41,259 nt of DNA from positions 1-41,259 of the forward strand of contig CAIOOA010000059.1 of assembly GCA_903859815.1 (NCBI GenBank), read 5' to 3'. This document shows positions 24,160-33,006 of this stretch, in pieces. The position numbers and the translations under genes are program-made. The DNA is from an uncultured Methylococcaceae bacterium (lineage in GTDB: Bacteria; Pseudomonadota; Gammaproteobacteria; Methylococcales; Methylococcaceae). Below the pieces are notes generated by a model that was not told the DNA's origin, did not search any database, and worked only from the letters and a program-made list of their open reading frames with translations. The first letter of the stretch is position 1; each line of letters begins with the position of its first letter.

Positions 24160-25545
24160 ATGAATGCCAATTCCTTACAGAATTATCTTGAAGCTTTGCA
24201 TCGGGACTGCGCCGGCATCAATACTGGGGCTGTGGCAAGCTACATCCCCGAACTGGGGAAAGCCAACCCCGATTGGTTCGGGATCGCTTTAATCACGGTC
24301 GAAGGTCATGTTTATCAGGTAGGCGATTCCCGTCAGCCTTTCACCATTCAGTCCATCTCCAAAGCGATTACTTACGGACTCGCTTTGGAGGTTCGTGGCA
24401 CTGAAGCGGTGTTATCCAAAGTGGATGTCGAGCCATCCGGGGAAGCGTTCAATTCAATCAGCTTAGAACCGGAAACGGGCAGACCCAAAAACCCGATGAT
24501 AAATGCGGGGGCGATTGCGACGGTAGCCTTGATTGAGGGCTACACACCCGAAGCAAAATTGAGTCACATGCTCGACTGCTACGAAAAATACCTAGGGCAT
24601 CCGGTCGTCATTGACGAAGATGTTTACCGCTCGGAAAAGTCCACGGGTCATCGAAATCGCGCCATTGCCTATTTGTTACGCAATTCCAATATTATCGAGA
24701 AGGACACCGACGACGTGCTTGATGTCTATTTCAAGCAATGCTCCTTGCTCGTCACCTGCGAAGACTTGGCGCTAATCGGGGCGACCCTCGCAAACAACGG
24801 GTTAAATCCGCTAACCGGCGTCCGCGCTTTGCAAGACCGCTACGTCCCTGCCGTATTAAGCGTTATGAGTTCTTGCGGCATGTACGATTATTCCGGTGCT
24901 TGGATTTATGAAGTCGGAATGCCTGCCAAGAGCGGCGTGGGAGGGGGGATTGTAGCGGTACTGCCAGGCCAGTTTGGGTTGGCCGTGTTTTCGCCCCGAC
25001 TCGACGAGCGCGGCAATAGTGTGCGTGGCATAGCGGTCTGCAAGAAACTCTCTGCCGACTTCGGACTGCACATGTTTCACATCGGCCGGGCTACGGCTTC
25101 ATCTGTCATCCATACCCGTTACGATGCCACGCAATTTCCCTCCAAACGGATTTACGAACCCGAACAAATTCGGATACTCTCCGAATTGGGCCAAAAAGTC
25201 ATCGTCTTGGAAATACAGGGGGATTTCGCTTTCAATTCAGCCGAAATCGTAATTCATGAGTCCATGCATGCAATTGAGAATGCTGATTTCCTAGTCATGG
25301 ACTTCACTCGGGTAGGGGAAATCGACGAACGTGCTTTAACCCTAATCACCGATTTCATCCAATCGCTCTTCGAACTCTCGAAACAAGTCCTCATAACGGG
25401 TTTTTGTCAAAAACATGAATTTGCAAAGCGCATCAAGCAAAGGATTGAGGTGACGGCTAATTCGCCCCTGCTCGACTGTGAAGACATCGACCATGCCTTG
25501 CAGTGGTGTGAAAAGAATCTGCTTGCCACTCGGGTATCCAAATAA
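24160..25545 (+). CDS. glsA: glutaminase A with C-terminal STAS domain
   Basis: A protein of 461 residues. GAGGGG precedes both a GTG at 24154 and the ATG at 24160; the ATG is used. Residues 1-310 are a serine-dependent glutaminase (glutamine to glutamate plus ammonia): GIALITVEGHVYQVGDSRQP, the S65-x-x-K68 catalytic pair in TIQSISKAI, NPMINAGAI, and SGVGGGIVAVLPGQFGLAVF. Residues about 345-455 form a STAS domain (VIVLEIQGDFAFNSAEIVIH, then ADFLVMDFTRVGEIDERAL), an anti-sigma-antagonist-like regulatory module known in long GlsA proteins. It is probably cotranscribed with the transglutaminase-like gene. Together with gltS nearby it suggests local control of glutamate. Confidence 0.93.
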   Translation: MNANSLQNYLEALHRDCAGINTGAVASYIPELGKANPDWFGIALITVEGHVYQVGDSRQPFTIQSISKAITYGLALEVRGTEAVLSKVDVEPSGEAFNSISLEPETGRPKNPMINAGAIATVALIEGYTPEAKLSHMLDCYEKYLGHPVVIDEDVYRSEKSTGHRNRAIAYLLRNSNIIEKDTDDVLDVYFKQCSLLVTCEDLALIGATLANNGLNPLTGVRALQDRYVPAVLSVMSSCGMYDYSGAWIYEVGMPAKSGVGGGIVAVLPGQFGLAVFSPRLDERGNSVRGIAVCKKLSADFGLHMFHIGRATASSVIHTRYDATQFPSKRIYEPEQIRILSELGQKVIVLEIQGDFAFNSAEIVIHESMHAIENADFLVMDFTRVGEIDERALTLITDFIQSLFELSKQVLITGFCQKHEFAKRIKQRIEVTANSPLLDCEDIDHALQWCEKNLLATRVSK

Positions 25546-25655
25546 AACCCTTGTGGCTGAATGACTTGCTGAGGACGTAAACTCGTCAAGCTAAAACTAA
25601 AGGGAGATTCAAACGGGAGTCTTCGACATGCCATCGCAATGGCAACACTGATGAG

Positions 25656-25682
25656 GATGGGTGCATCTTCGAAGCGCCCATC
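25656..25682. terminator. hairpin between convergent glsA and DUF1269 genes
   Basis: GATGGGTGC, loop ATCTTCGAA, GCGCCCATC. It lies between two convergent genes and could stop both, but has no T-run on either side. Confidence 0.3.
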
Positions 25683-25707
25683 CATCAAGAATAACTATTC
25701 TGAAAGA

Positions 25708-26220
25708 CTATTCTGGTTTGGCTTGGGCCGCTTCCGGTTGTGCATCAAGCGCGGCTTGCAGCTTGGCCTCGCCCTCTTGGGACAGCGAGGTTTGGATAAT
25801 CTTGCCGCCTGACCCTTTCAGTTCTTCCAGAACCTTGTCAGGCGTGGCTTGGCGGGCCAAGATGAACAGCGCGGAAGTACCGGGTTGGAACGCCGCCGCA
25901 ATTTCTTTCATGAAGTTGTCGTTAATCCCTACATCCGACAAAGACCCGGAAAGGGCACCCGCACCAGCGCCAATCACCACGCCGAGTAGCGGGTTGAGGA
26001 ACAGCATACCTATCAACGCACCCCACAAGCCACCGCTCGCGGCACCTGCCTGGGTCAAATGGTAGATTTGGTTAAGCTTGACTTTCCCCTTGCTGTCTTT
26101 GACGGCAACCACCGCGTCTTCCAGGTCGATCAGATAGTCGCGCTGCAATTTCATAACTTTCAGTCGTACTTCTTCAGCTTTAAACTGGTCTTCGTAACCA
26201 ATCACGATCAAAACGCTCAT
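25708..26220 (-). CDS. DUF1269 domain membrane protein
   Basis: A protein of 170 residues with GAGG before the ATG. It starts with a beta-alpha-beta part (MSVLIVIGYEDQFKAEEVRL) and has a central glycine-zipper hydrophobic region (GAASGGLWGALIGMLFLNPL then LGVVIGAGAGALSGSLSDVG). A conserved IND-F-KEIAAAFQPGTSAL segment follows, as in DUF1269 proteins. The tail is Ala/Gln/Pro-rich. Family members are small stress-linked membrane proteins of unknown role. Confidence 0.9.
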   Translation of the reverse strand: MSVLIVIGYEDQFKAEEVRLKVMKLQRDYLIDLEDAVVAVKDSKGKVKLNQIYHLTQAGAASGGLWGALIGMLFLNPLLGVVIGAGAGALSGSLSDVGINDNFMKEIAAAFQPGTSALFILARQATPDKVLEELKGSGGKIIQTSLSQEGEAKLQAALDAQPEAAQAKPE

Positions 26221-26415
26221 AAAAACCTCATGTGTTGTTAAACTGGTTTAAGTGCTGTGGGTTTTTGATTTTCCCCAGCATCCCTGCAAAATTTAGATGC
26301 ATTTCAACAGGTCATTAGAGAGTTGGAATACACCATTTTCAGGGTTCCGGCTAATATAAGAGTATCCGGCCCTGTATCATACGGGCATTTACAAAACCTG
26401 TAAAGCGGAACAAAG

Positions 26416-27795
26416 CTATTTCAAAATCCAGCGCAAAAATTTAATCTTGTCTTTATAAGGCGCATACATTAATGGAAAATCGATCCATGTCGCCGATTTC
26501 AAAATGCTTTTTTTATGCGAGAATCTTTCAAAGCCGTGAATTCCGTGGTAACTGCCAATACCACTTTCACCAACACCCCCAAACGGCAAATAGGAATTGC
26601 CGATATGCATGATACAGTTATTGATACAGCCTCCGCCGAATTGAATATTAGTAATCAACTCCTGCTGCACGGCATCACTGGAAGAATAAACATAACAAGT
26701 TAAAGGATGTTGGGGCAGTTTGGAGACGACCCGATAGACTTCGTCAAAATCACTGTAATCCAGCACGGGTAAAACAGGCCCGAAAATTTCTTCCTGCATG
26801 GCCTTGTCATCCAACTGACAGTCACGCAACACAGTGGGTGCAATAAAATTCGTTTCGGCATTGGTCTGTCCGCCGACAACCACTTTCTCCAAACTGATCA
26901 TTGCCGCAATACGGGAAAAATGGTTGGCACTGATGATACGTCCAAAATCCGGGCTTTGCTCCGGGTCATCACCATAACAGTCGCGAATGCGTTGCGCCAT
27001 TTTTTGCAGGAAGGCTTCCTTGACATCCCTATGCACCAGCACATAATCCGGGGCAATGCAGGTTTGGCCGGCATTCATGAATTTGCCGTTGCAAATCCGT
27101 TTGACCGCCAAATCGAGGTTCGCATCATGATGCACGATACAAGGACTCTTACCGCCCAATTCCAAGGTCACAGGCGTCAGGTTTTTTGCTGCCGCAGCCA
27201 TGACAATGCTGCCGACTCGGGGGCTGCCGGTAAAGAAAATATGATCGAACTTTTGTTGCAACAGCAAGGTCGTTTCGGGAATTTCACCCGGAATATAAGC
27301 GATGTGACGCGGATCGAAGTTTTCTTCCAGCATCTTTTGAATGACCGTGCTGCAAGCGGGGGTCATCTCAGAGGTTTTCAATACCACGGTATTACCGGCG
27401 GCTATCGCGGCAATTAAGGGTGAAAAGGACAAATTAACCGGGTAGTTATAGGGTGCAATAATAAGATTAACCCCCAGCGGCGAATAATAAATCCGGCTAG
27501 TTCCCGGCTGGCTAAGCAAGCCTGTCCAAGTGCGTTTGGGTTTCATCCAGCTTTTTAGCTTTTTGAGCGTTTCGGTTATCTCATGTTGACAAAAACCCGT
27601 TTCAGCCAAAAAAGCCTCAAATTCTGACTTGCCCAGATCTCGCTTCAAGGCAGCGTTCAATTCCTGTTCATAGTGTTTGAAAACAACTTTGAGTTTATTC
27701 AAGCATTCAACACGATATTGATAGGCACGGGTAACTCCGCTATTGAAGAACTCCCGCTGTTGGTTGACTATGGATACAATTTGTTGTTCTTGCAT
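26416..27795 (-). CDS. aldehyde dehydrogenase, class-3 type
   Basis: A protein of 459 residues, a little shorter than tetrameric ALDHs and typical of the ALDH3 group. It oxidises aldehydes to acids with NAD(P)+. Motifs: N117 in IAPYNYPVNLS, the cofactor motif FFTGSPRVG, E212 in VTLELGGKSP, catalytic C246 in NAGQTCIAPDY, and EEIFGPVLPV near the C-terminal third. The start at 27795 has GGAAAA about 10 nt upstream. It stands alone; the substrate (fatty or aromatic aldehyde) cannot be told. Confidence 0.92.
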   Translation of the reverse strand: MQEQQIVSIVNQQREFFNSGVTRAYQYRVECLNKLKVVFKHYEQELNAALKRDLGKSEFEAFLAETGFCQHEITETLKKLKSWMKPKRTWTGLLSQPGTSRIYYSPLGVNLIIAPYNYPVNLSFSPLIAAIAAGNTVVLKTSEMTPACSTVIQKMLEENFDPRHIAYIPGEIPETTLLLQQKFDHIFFTGSPRVGSIVMAAAAKNLTPVTLELGGKSPCIVHHDANLDLAVKRICNGKFMNAGQTCIAPDYVLVHRDVKEAFLQKMAQRIRDCYGDDPEQSPDFGRIISANHFSRIAAMISLEKVVVGGQTNAETNFIAPTVLRDCQLDDKAMQEEIFGPVLPVLDYSDFDEVYRVVSKLPQHPLTCYVYSSSDAVQQELITNIQFGGGCINNCIMHIGNSYLPFGGVGESGIGSYHGIHGFERFSHKKSILKSATWIDFPLMYAPYKDKIKFLRWILK

Positions 27796-27816
27796 GATGT
27801 TTCAATTTTCCCATGA

Positions 27817-27848
27817 GGCGCAATACGCGGCGAGGCCGCTATTGCGCC
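27817..27848. repeat. REP-like palindrome (GCGCAATACGCGG family), copy 3
   Basis: GGCGCAATACGCGG, 5-nt loop, then CCGCTATTGCGCC; the third and best-matched copy of the family. It lies in the 65-bp gap between the CHRD gene stop and the ALDH start, so it could stabilise or end the upstream transcript. Confidence 0.6.
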
Positions 27849-27860
27849 CTCTTTTGCGCC

Positions 27861-28454
27861 TTACCGGGTTCTTTGCTTGCGTTTAATCTGATAACCAACT
27901 AAGCCGAAGCCCAGCAGCATCATGGCCCATTCTTCGGGCTCAGGTACGGGGGCCAAAAAGCCGCGAATCTCGCCTCCTGGATATGCGATTGAATGAATGT
28001 TGAAATAAGCCTTGCCCGTCGCCAATCCTTCGGCAAACGCCGTTTCGGCCGATGCGGTAGTACCTCCATTGGCGGTGATAAACTGGGCTCTCCAACTTGA
28101 TGCCGAGGTCAAATCGAAAGTGTGGTCATAGGTTCCAGCTTTAACACCTGCCGGAAAATCTATAAATGTCGGGGTTTGGGTCGCCACACTAGCAGTGCCG
28201 CTGTTAGCGACGGGTGTGCAGCAATGGATATGGGAAGCCGTGGTAGTACCCGTTAGCCCAGAAAAAGTCACGCCCACCTGCAGGGTGTGAAGTGTATCGT
28301 CGTATTTTACAGTTGCGGAACCTGTGCCTGTGGAAGCATTCGGTGGTGCTTCACTTGCCCCATTCAAGACTGCTGTGTATACCGTTAACTTGGCTTGAGC
28401 CTCACCGGCAGAAAGAAACACTAACAGCGACAACATCAATAATTGCTTGACCAT
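27861..28454 (-). CDS. CHRD domain protein with PEP-CTERM sorting signal
   Basis: A protein of 197 residues. The signal peptide is LLMLSLLVFLSAGEAQA-K, and GAGGGG precedes the ATG. The CHRD domain (named from chordin) covers residues about 25-165, with VYTAVLNGASEAPPNASTGT, SHIHCC, FDLT, and FNIHSIAYPGGEIRGFLAP. A C-terminal PEP-CTERM follows: VPEPEEWAMMLLGFGLVGYQ with KRK. It is exported and probably sorted to the cell surface by an exosortase. It shares the EEWAM tail with the protein at 2842-3609. The CHRD fold is beta-rich and its ligand is unknown. Confidence 0.92.
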   Translation of the reverse strand: MVKQLLMLSLLVFLSAGEAQAKLTVYTAVLNGASEAPPNASTGTGSATVKYDDTLHTLQVGVTFSGLTGTTTASHIHCCTPVANSGTASVATQTPTFIDFPAGVKAGTYDHTFDLTSASSWRAQFITANGGTTASAETAFAEGLATGKAYFNIHSIAYPGGEIRGFLAPVPEPEEWAMMLLGFGLVGYQIKRKQRTR

Positions 28455-29018
28455 AAACCCCTCACTGCATATTCAAAAGAAAAAAGACCCAGACTTTATA
28501 CCCGTATTGACGATACGCATTTTGCGAATGGTTCTCAATATCGGATAACTTAGTTTCACACAAAAGCAGTGAATGCAAAAGAGTTTTTTTGATGCTCGCA
28601 GCAATAAAAAAATACCTCGAAGTAAATCGCAAATACCCCTCTGCATACACAGCAATTCTCATTATGGCTAAAACGCCGTCATTCCGGCATGGACTGCCGG
28701 AATCCAGTGCCATTCCTGTCCTGAGCGAAGTCAAAGGGGATGGTAACTTGTCGGTGCATAAACGTCTGATTAAACATGGTTGGCAAATCCTGGTTTCACG
28801 TTCCTGTGACTGGATGCATTCGGAACATTTCTGTCCCGAACCCTACGGGCGGCTGGCCTAAGCAAATCGGCTGTCCTGCCGATTTGTCCTGCATCCTTGC
28901 TGGAATGACAGCATTTTCGGTTTGGCTGGACTTGTGAATAAAGAGAGCAAGAGCTTAAGAACCAGCTAAAAATGGTAGCCGATAAAATCACATTTGGAAT
29001 CTACAAAGTGAAATTGTA
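28455..29018. other. non-coding stretch with dispersed repeats
   Basis: About 560 bp without a convincing gene. It contains the upstream region of the CHRD gene (with a possible Fur-like box), the ATTCCGGCAT/ATGCCGGAAT-type repeat at about 28677-28710, and an AAATCGGC, 6-nt loop, GCCGATTT hairpin at about 28863-28884. Frames on both strands here cross repeats and lack ribosome-binding sites. Confidence 0.4.
28523..28537 (-). promoter_or_regulatory. possible Fur-like box upstream of the CHRD gene
   Basis: On the minus strand the 15-mer TGAGAACCATTCGCA matches about 10 of 14 fixed positions of the 7-1-7 Fur consensus. It lies about 70 bp upstream of the CHRD start codon. A single partial match is weak evidence. 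Confidence 0.25.
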
Positions 29019-29312
29019 AGCCGCCAAACTTATTTTTCCAGCACATTGACAAAATTTGTAAGCCACTAAACTGAGTCAGTTGCCCACTAGACGAAGATTG
29101 TAAGCCGGTAAACTGAGTCAGTTGCCCACTAGACGAAGATTGAAAGCCGGTAAACTGAGTCAGTTGCCCACTAGACGAAGATTGAAAGCCGATAAACTGA
29201 CTCAGTTGACCACCAGACAAACATTCTGAGCCAGTAAACTGAGTCTATAGGCTTCCTGACCAAGTTTACAACCCGCCAAACTTTCTCAGTGGTGGGCGAC
29301 GGTGCGCATCAA
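29019..29312. repeat. 42-bp tandem repeat (minisatellite B), 7 copies
   Basis: Units start (AGCC or ACCC) at 29019, 29061, 29103, 29145, 29187, 29229 and 29271, a strict 42-bp period. The consensus is like AGCCGGTAAACTGAGTCAG followed by TTGCCCACTAGACGAAGATT. The two 21-bp halves are distantly related (TAAACTGAG and TAGACGAAG at the same phase). The minus strand is open through the central copies (heptads such as SGQLTQF-TGFQSSS); the plus strand has in-frame stops. It ends about 170 bp before the broken gene at 29483-29858, in the same relative place as minisatellite A before its paralogue. Confidence 0.85.
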
Positions 29313-29482
29313 GCTTAGCGATAAACGGAAAGGTCTGGAAATGCTTACCTAGCCCATCAAACTGGCTGAAAAAAGCTTGACAAAAATGATATTAGCCCTA
29401 TCATGAAACCGTTTTCCGCGACCCGGATAGGGTTGGAGCCGGAAAATAAACTTAAAACTTGTTCGTTGCAGAAGGCATTGCC

Positions 29483-29858
29483 ATGACAACTTCTTATTTC
29501 CCTGCGACCGAAGCCGCCCGTCTTGCTTGGGTGATGAATTACCGCGACAAGATCGCCGTGCGTGGCCCGACCTTGGGGCTAAGCGCGGAAGAAATCGCCA
29601 ACACCCAAAGCGAGGGATTTCTATCGGGTCAGCATCAGCTTCACTAGGCATGGGCATGATGGCGTGTGGATAGAAAGCCTCATCAATAATGGCGAATGGG
29701 TCGCCTTGGGTGCGGACAACTCCAAACCGCATTATGACACCCTCCCGCTGATTGACCCAGCCCTCCCCGAGGTCCGCGAATACCGTCTGCGTTGGTGGGA
29801 CAAGGGCGTGCCGAATGGCGAGTTCAGCCCCATCCAGAAGATTGTGGTGGTGGGGTGA
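29483..29858 (+). pseudogene. broken paralogue of the gene at 3992-4681 (internal deletion and frameshift)
   Basis: GAAGG precedes the ATG at 29483. The N-terminal frame encodes a helical start (AARLAWVMNYRDKIAVRGPT, then LGLSAEEIANTQ). At about 29613 the reading has to change frame to RDFYRVSISFTRHGHDGVWI, which continues as a beta-rich Fn3-like end (EYRLRWWDKGVPNGEFSP, then IQKIVVVG) to the stop at 29858. Compared with the 229-residue paralogue about 100 residues are missing between the halves. The layout (helical start, Fn3-like end) and the upstream minisatellite agree with the intact locus. Confidence 0.65.
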
Positions 29859-29965
29859 TGAGTAATATATGGTGAATGCAGTAATTCGCATTGTTTTCTA
29901 AACGATGCGGGGTTTGTTCATTATTCTATCTTAACCTTATAATTTGCATTATCGGAGACAACAAA

Positions 29966-30706
29966 ATGAATTTTAAAATTGGCATCCTTACCATAGGTTC
30001 TTTATATTGGGAAATAGAAAAGCAACAAGGTAATATCCATACACGTGATGATTGGCGTAAAAATAGATTTGAAATAAATTCTTTATCGGTAAAAGTCCCT
30101 ATTCGCTATGGTCGAAAATCAAGAAAAAGAGAGAATACTTATACTATGGTTTTCTCACCTAATCTCGAAAAAGAAAAACACTTTGGTTATGCCAAAGTTT
30201 TACAATGTATAAACCCAATCAGCAAACCCGATGATTTATTTGAAGAGGCTCAAAATCTATGGGTCGCCGAAGACAATATTAAGACACAAAACGAAAATGC
30301 TACAGGTAATTTGTTTAAAAGTTGGGGATGTGTTGCTCTATTAATAAATCCTAATAAAGAGAAATTACATCAAGAGGAAATGAAAGAACTGCGGACAAAA
30401 TGGGCAAATTACTGGGCAGATAAAATTAATAAAAATGAAATTAAAGTTGATTTTCTGGAAAAGCTTTTTATCAGCAAAGAAGGAATTCTAAAAATTACTT
30501 GGCCCAAAACAACAGATGGTACTACAGACTTAGAGTTAGATTTGTTATTAGCTACCTCAACCTTACCTGAACCATCTCATACAAGTCCAGAGATAATTGC
30601 AAAAGCATGGAAGGATAATATAGACCAAGCATATTACTTCTGGAGAAATCAGGAATCTGGAATTACTACATTTCAGGATGAAGCTATAAAGGTAGCACTC
30701 AAATGA
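29966..30706 (+). CDS. AT-rich hypothetical protein
   Basis: A protein of 246 residues with CGGAGA 7 nt before the ATG at 29966. It begins MNFKIGILTIGSLYWEIE and has a charged, helical middle (LHQEEMKELRTKWANYWADK). A conserved-looking GSLYWE near the start and SWGCVALLINPNK suggest a globular cytosolic domain, but I do not recognise the family. Its Lys/Asn-rich codons and low GC differ sharply from the neighbours, pointing to recent transfer. It lies beside repeats and the RAYT remnant. Confidence 0.6.
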   Translation: MNFKIGILTIGSLYWEIEKQQGNIHTRDDWRKNRFEINSLSVKVPIRYGRKSRKRENTYTMVFSPNLEKEKHFGYAKVLQCINPISKPDDLFEEAQNLWVAEDNIKTQNENATGNLFKSWGCVALLINPNKEKLHQEEMKELRTKWANYWADKINKNEIKVDFLEKLFISKEGILKITWPKTTDGTTDLELDLLLATSTLPEPSHTSPEIIAKAWKDNIDQAYYFWRNQESGITTFQDEAIKVALK

Positions 30707-30810
30707 TGAACCTTTTTCAACAAGACCGTAAGGCGGAACCAAGGACGGGTTCGACCGAATGACGTGTTTTTGGTCGTATTCGTTCGGCGTATCACCTAGC
30801 TGTACGAAGC

Positions 30811-30945
30811 GCGATGGGGTTTTGCAATCCCGTCACTAACATTTTTAACTTACCGATAGAATATCCGCCAAACCATGAAACGTTACAACGTGGTAAGGCG
30901 CATTCGTAGGGCGCGAGCGGCTCCGCCGCGTATTGCGCAGCATGG
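30811..30945. repeat. REP-like palindromes next to the RAYT remnant
   Basis: At about 30811-30846 lies one arm of the 2542-2628 element (GATGGGGTTTTGCAATCCCG, then TCACTAACATTTTT). At about 30910-30940 is GCGCGAGCGG...CCGCGTATTGCGC, related to the GCGCAATACGCGG family. Both are within 230 bp of a transposase remnant of the type that moves REP sequences. Confidence 0.45.
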
Positions 30946-31037
30946 GGAAATGGAAACAATCGGTGGAATTGACTAAACCGCTATTCCACCAACGGTGTAC
31001 TATTTATGATTATTTCCTCAATCCTTTAGGCTCGCCC

Positions 31038-31189
31038 ATGCCGAACTATCGACTTTATAGAGTGCTTGGCGGTACTTATTTTTTCACTGTCACCTGTCGG
31101 AGCGGTATCTCAACGATTGATTGATACGCCATGTTGAAAGTCTCCGTACCGTGGTGCGTGAAACCCGTAAACGCTGGTCGTTTCATTAA
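31038..31189 (+). pseudogene. REP-associated tyrosine transposase (RAYT) remnant
   Basis: From the ATG at 31038 the frame reads MPNYRLYRVLGGTYFFTVTC, the standard N terminus of RAYT/TnpA-REP transposases (MPNYRR...GGTYFFTV). It soon stops at TGA (31122). In another frame just after comes RHVESLRTVVRETRKRWSFH, matching the next conserved part of such proteins, before a stop at 31187. About 50 of the usual 150 or more residues survive in two frames; the catalytic Tyr region is gone. The next gene starts 40 bp later. Confidence 0.75.
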
Positions 31190-31228
31190 ATTCATTGTCA
31201 ATATATTAATCATAGAGGAGTAAACATA

Positions 31229-32971
31229 ATGACTGTTTTATCAGATAAACCCGTAGAAACAGAATTGACCCCGGAGGCACAAGCTTGGAACGGGGTGGTT
31301 GATGATATAAAAAAATTAGTGACGATACAAACTTGGCGAAGTGGCAGCAATGAACAAGCGGTGCAGGATGCTTTGACTTCGATAAAAAAGCATTTCGATG
31401 ACAAAGTTGGAGAATTCAATCAATCGGATAATCCGCATAAAATTAGTAAGGATGAATGGAATACCAAAGACGGCGATAAAGTTTACCGGGTATTTCGCTA
31501 TATTGCTGGATCGGAGGATAAGGAAAAACGCAAAATATCGATTATTTGCCATTTGGACACAGTCCCGCCCGGCAATGATGAGTGGCGACCTTTTGCACCC
31601 CGTGTTGAGACTAGGGTTTACAAAGGAGTGCCGACAGAATTCTTGATCGGGCGTGGTTCGATAGATGATAAAGGACCGGCAGTGGTGGCATTTGATGCAT
31701 TGATCAACGCATTAAATGCCGCCAAAGATCAGAAGACTGCGTTGGATAATCTAACGCTTGAGGTGATGTTCGACACTTCGGAAGAAACTAACATGTCGAC
31801 ACCCGTATATTTCAAAAATTATCCAGACAAAATCCCGACGATGGGAATAGTCTTCGATGCCTTTTGGAGTGTAAGGGCTGAAAAAGGCGTCGAACGCCCT
31901 ATCTTTTCGATTAGCTCATCGGATGTGCCAGATTCTAAATCCCCCGATTTATGGATTGCCGATTTAAAAACCTCGTCAGGGTCCGTCAACATGATTCCAG
32001 TCACGGCGAGTGCCACTATCAAAGGCTCTTTGCATTTGCTGGAACTGTTTGCCAAGCACGTCGATGCTTGGTATCGGGCTTGTACATTTGACGATCCAAA
32101 CTATCACCCGGCGGATATTGAAATCACCGAAGGTCATGATCTGGTCATCACTGCCAAAGTCGCTGGTGCCCAGCATGGTTCGGCTCCGCATCAAAACCGT
32201 GCGAATGGCGCCAACCCCGTTGTTTCCTTAACCAATTTTCTAGCGACGTTAATTGACCGTGGCATCTTAGCCAATAACCAATATGGCGAGATGTGCCGAT
32301 TCATTCGATGGGCATTTGGCACAAAGGTATTTGGCGAGAATCAGGCCGATTTGCTTAGCCGTTATGATTCCATATTTGAAGAGGGAAACGGCACTACCTA
32401 TGCCTTAACCCAACTAACCACTTCCAATAACGGATCAACCGTCAATCTGGGTTTGGATATTCGCTACGCCATCGGTCATCATGAAAGAGGCTGGGATGGT
32501 TCGGAAGGGGTTATCAAAGATGAAAAGGGTGAGATTGTTGGCAAAAGTTTATTTGCCCAAATCTTTAAACAACTGGTCAAGCGTTATAAATCAGAATATG
32601 CGGGGGGAAATGTAACATTCACCACAGTGACCTTGGATGGGCCGGACATCCGTTCTCCTCGCAATCAATATCTGTTTCGCATGAATACCGCCTACCGTGC
32701 CGTCATGGGTGAAAACTGCCCGATGCAGGCCATCGGTGGGGGAACCGATGCCCACGGTTACCCAACGCTGGTCACCGCCGGTGCATTGTTCACCGACGAT
32801 TTAGGCCCGCCCATCAACTATCATGGCCTTGATGAAGGCGCACCGCTGATTGACTTGAAAAATAGCGGCAAGATACTGCTGAATGTATTGTTACAAGAGC
32901 TTGCAATACCTACTCAATCGCCGAAATTGCATTATGAAGGTGTTCATCATTGCTGCGGCTGTTGTAATTAG
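31229..32971 (+). CDS. M20 family metallopeptidase (dipeptidase-like) with Cys-rich tail
   Basis: A protein of 580 residues with a strong AGAGGAG before the ATG. The M20 zinc ligands are visible: H108 and D110 (ICHLDTVPPG), D146 (GRGSIDDKGPA), the catalytic E185 with E186 (TSEETNM), D210 (IVFDAF), and H532 (NYHGLDEG). GGGTDAHGY is also typical. No signal peptide, so cytosolic. The substrate is a peptide or acylated amino acid but cannot be specified. At about 100 residues more than usual for M20 dipeptidases, it has a long dimerisation part, and it ends in HHCCGCCN, which could bind metal. No partner gene is near. Confidence 0.88.
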   Translation: MTVLSDKPVETELTPEAQAWNGVVDDIKKLVTIQTWRSGSNEQAVQDALTSIKKHFDDKVGEFNQSDNPHKISKDEWNTKDGDKVYRVFRYIAGSEDKEKRKISIICHLDTVPPGNDEWRPFAPRVETRVYKGVPTEFLIGRGSIDDKGPAVVAFDALINALNAAKDQKTALDNLTLEVMFDTSEETNMSTPVYFKNYPDKIPTMGIVFDAFWSVRAEKGVERPIFSISSSDVPDSKSPDLWIADLKTSSGSVNMIPVTASATIKGSLHLLELFAKHVDAWYRACTFDDPNYHPADIEITEGHDLVITAKVAGAQHGSAPHQNRANGANPVVSLTNFLATLIDRGILANNQYGEMCRFIRWAFGTKVFGENQADLLSRYDSIFEEGNGTTYALTQLTTSNNGSTVNLGLDIRYAIGHHERGWDGSEGVIKDEKGEIVGKSLFAQIFKQLVKRYKSEYAGGNVTFTTVTLDGPDIRSPRNQYLFRMNTAYRAVMGENCPMQAIGGGTDAHGYPTLVTAGALFTDDLGPPINYHGLDEGAPLIDLKNSGKILLNVLLQELAIPTQSPKLHYEGVHHCCGCCN

Positions 32972-33006
32972 GGCTGTTAGCTGAGTTGAGGGAAACTCGA
33001 AAAAAC

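Noticed and set aside
29019-29312. Possible CRISPR array or diversity-generating template repeat
   Set aside because: Strict 42-bp tandem units without spacers; no cas or reverse transcriptase gene in the window.
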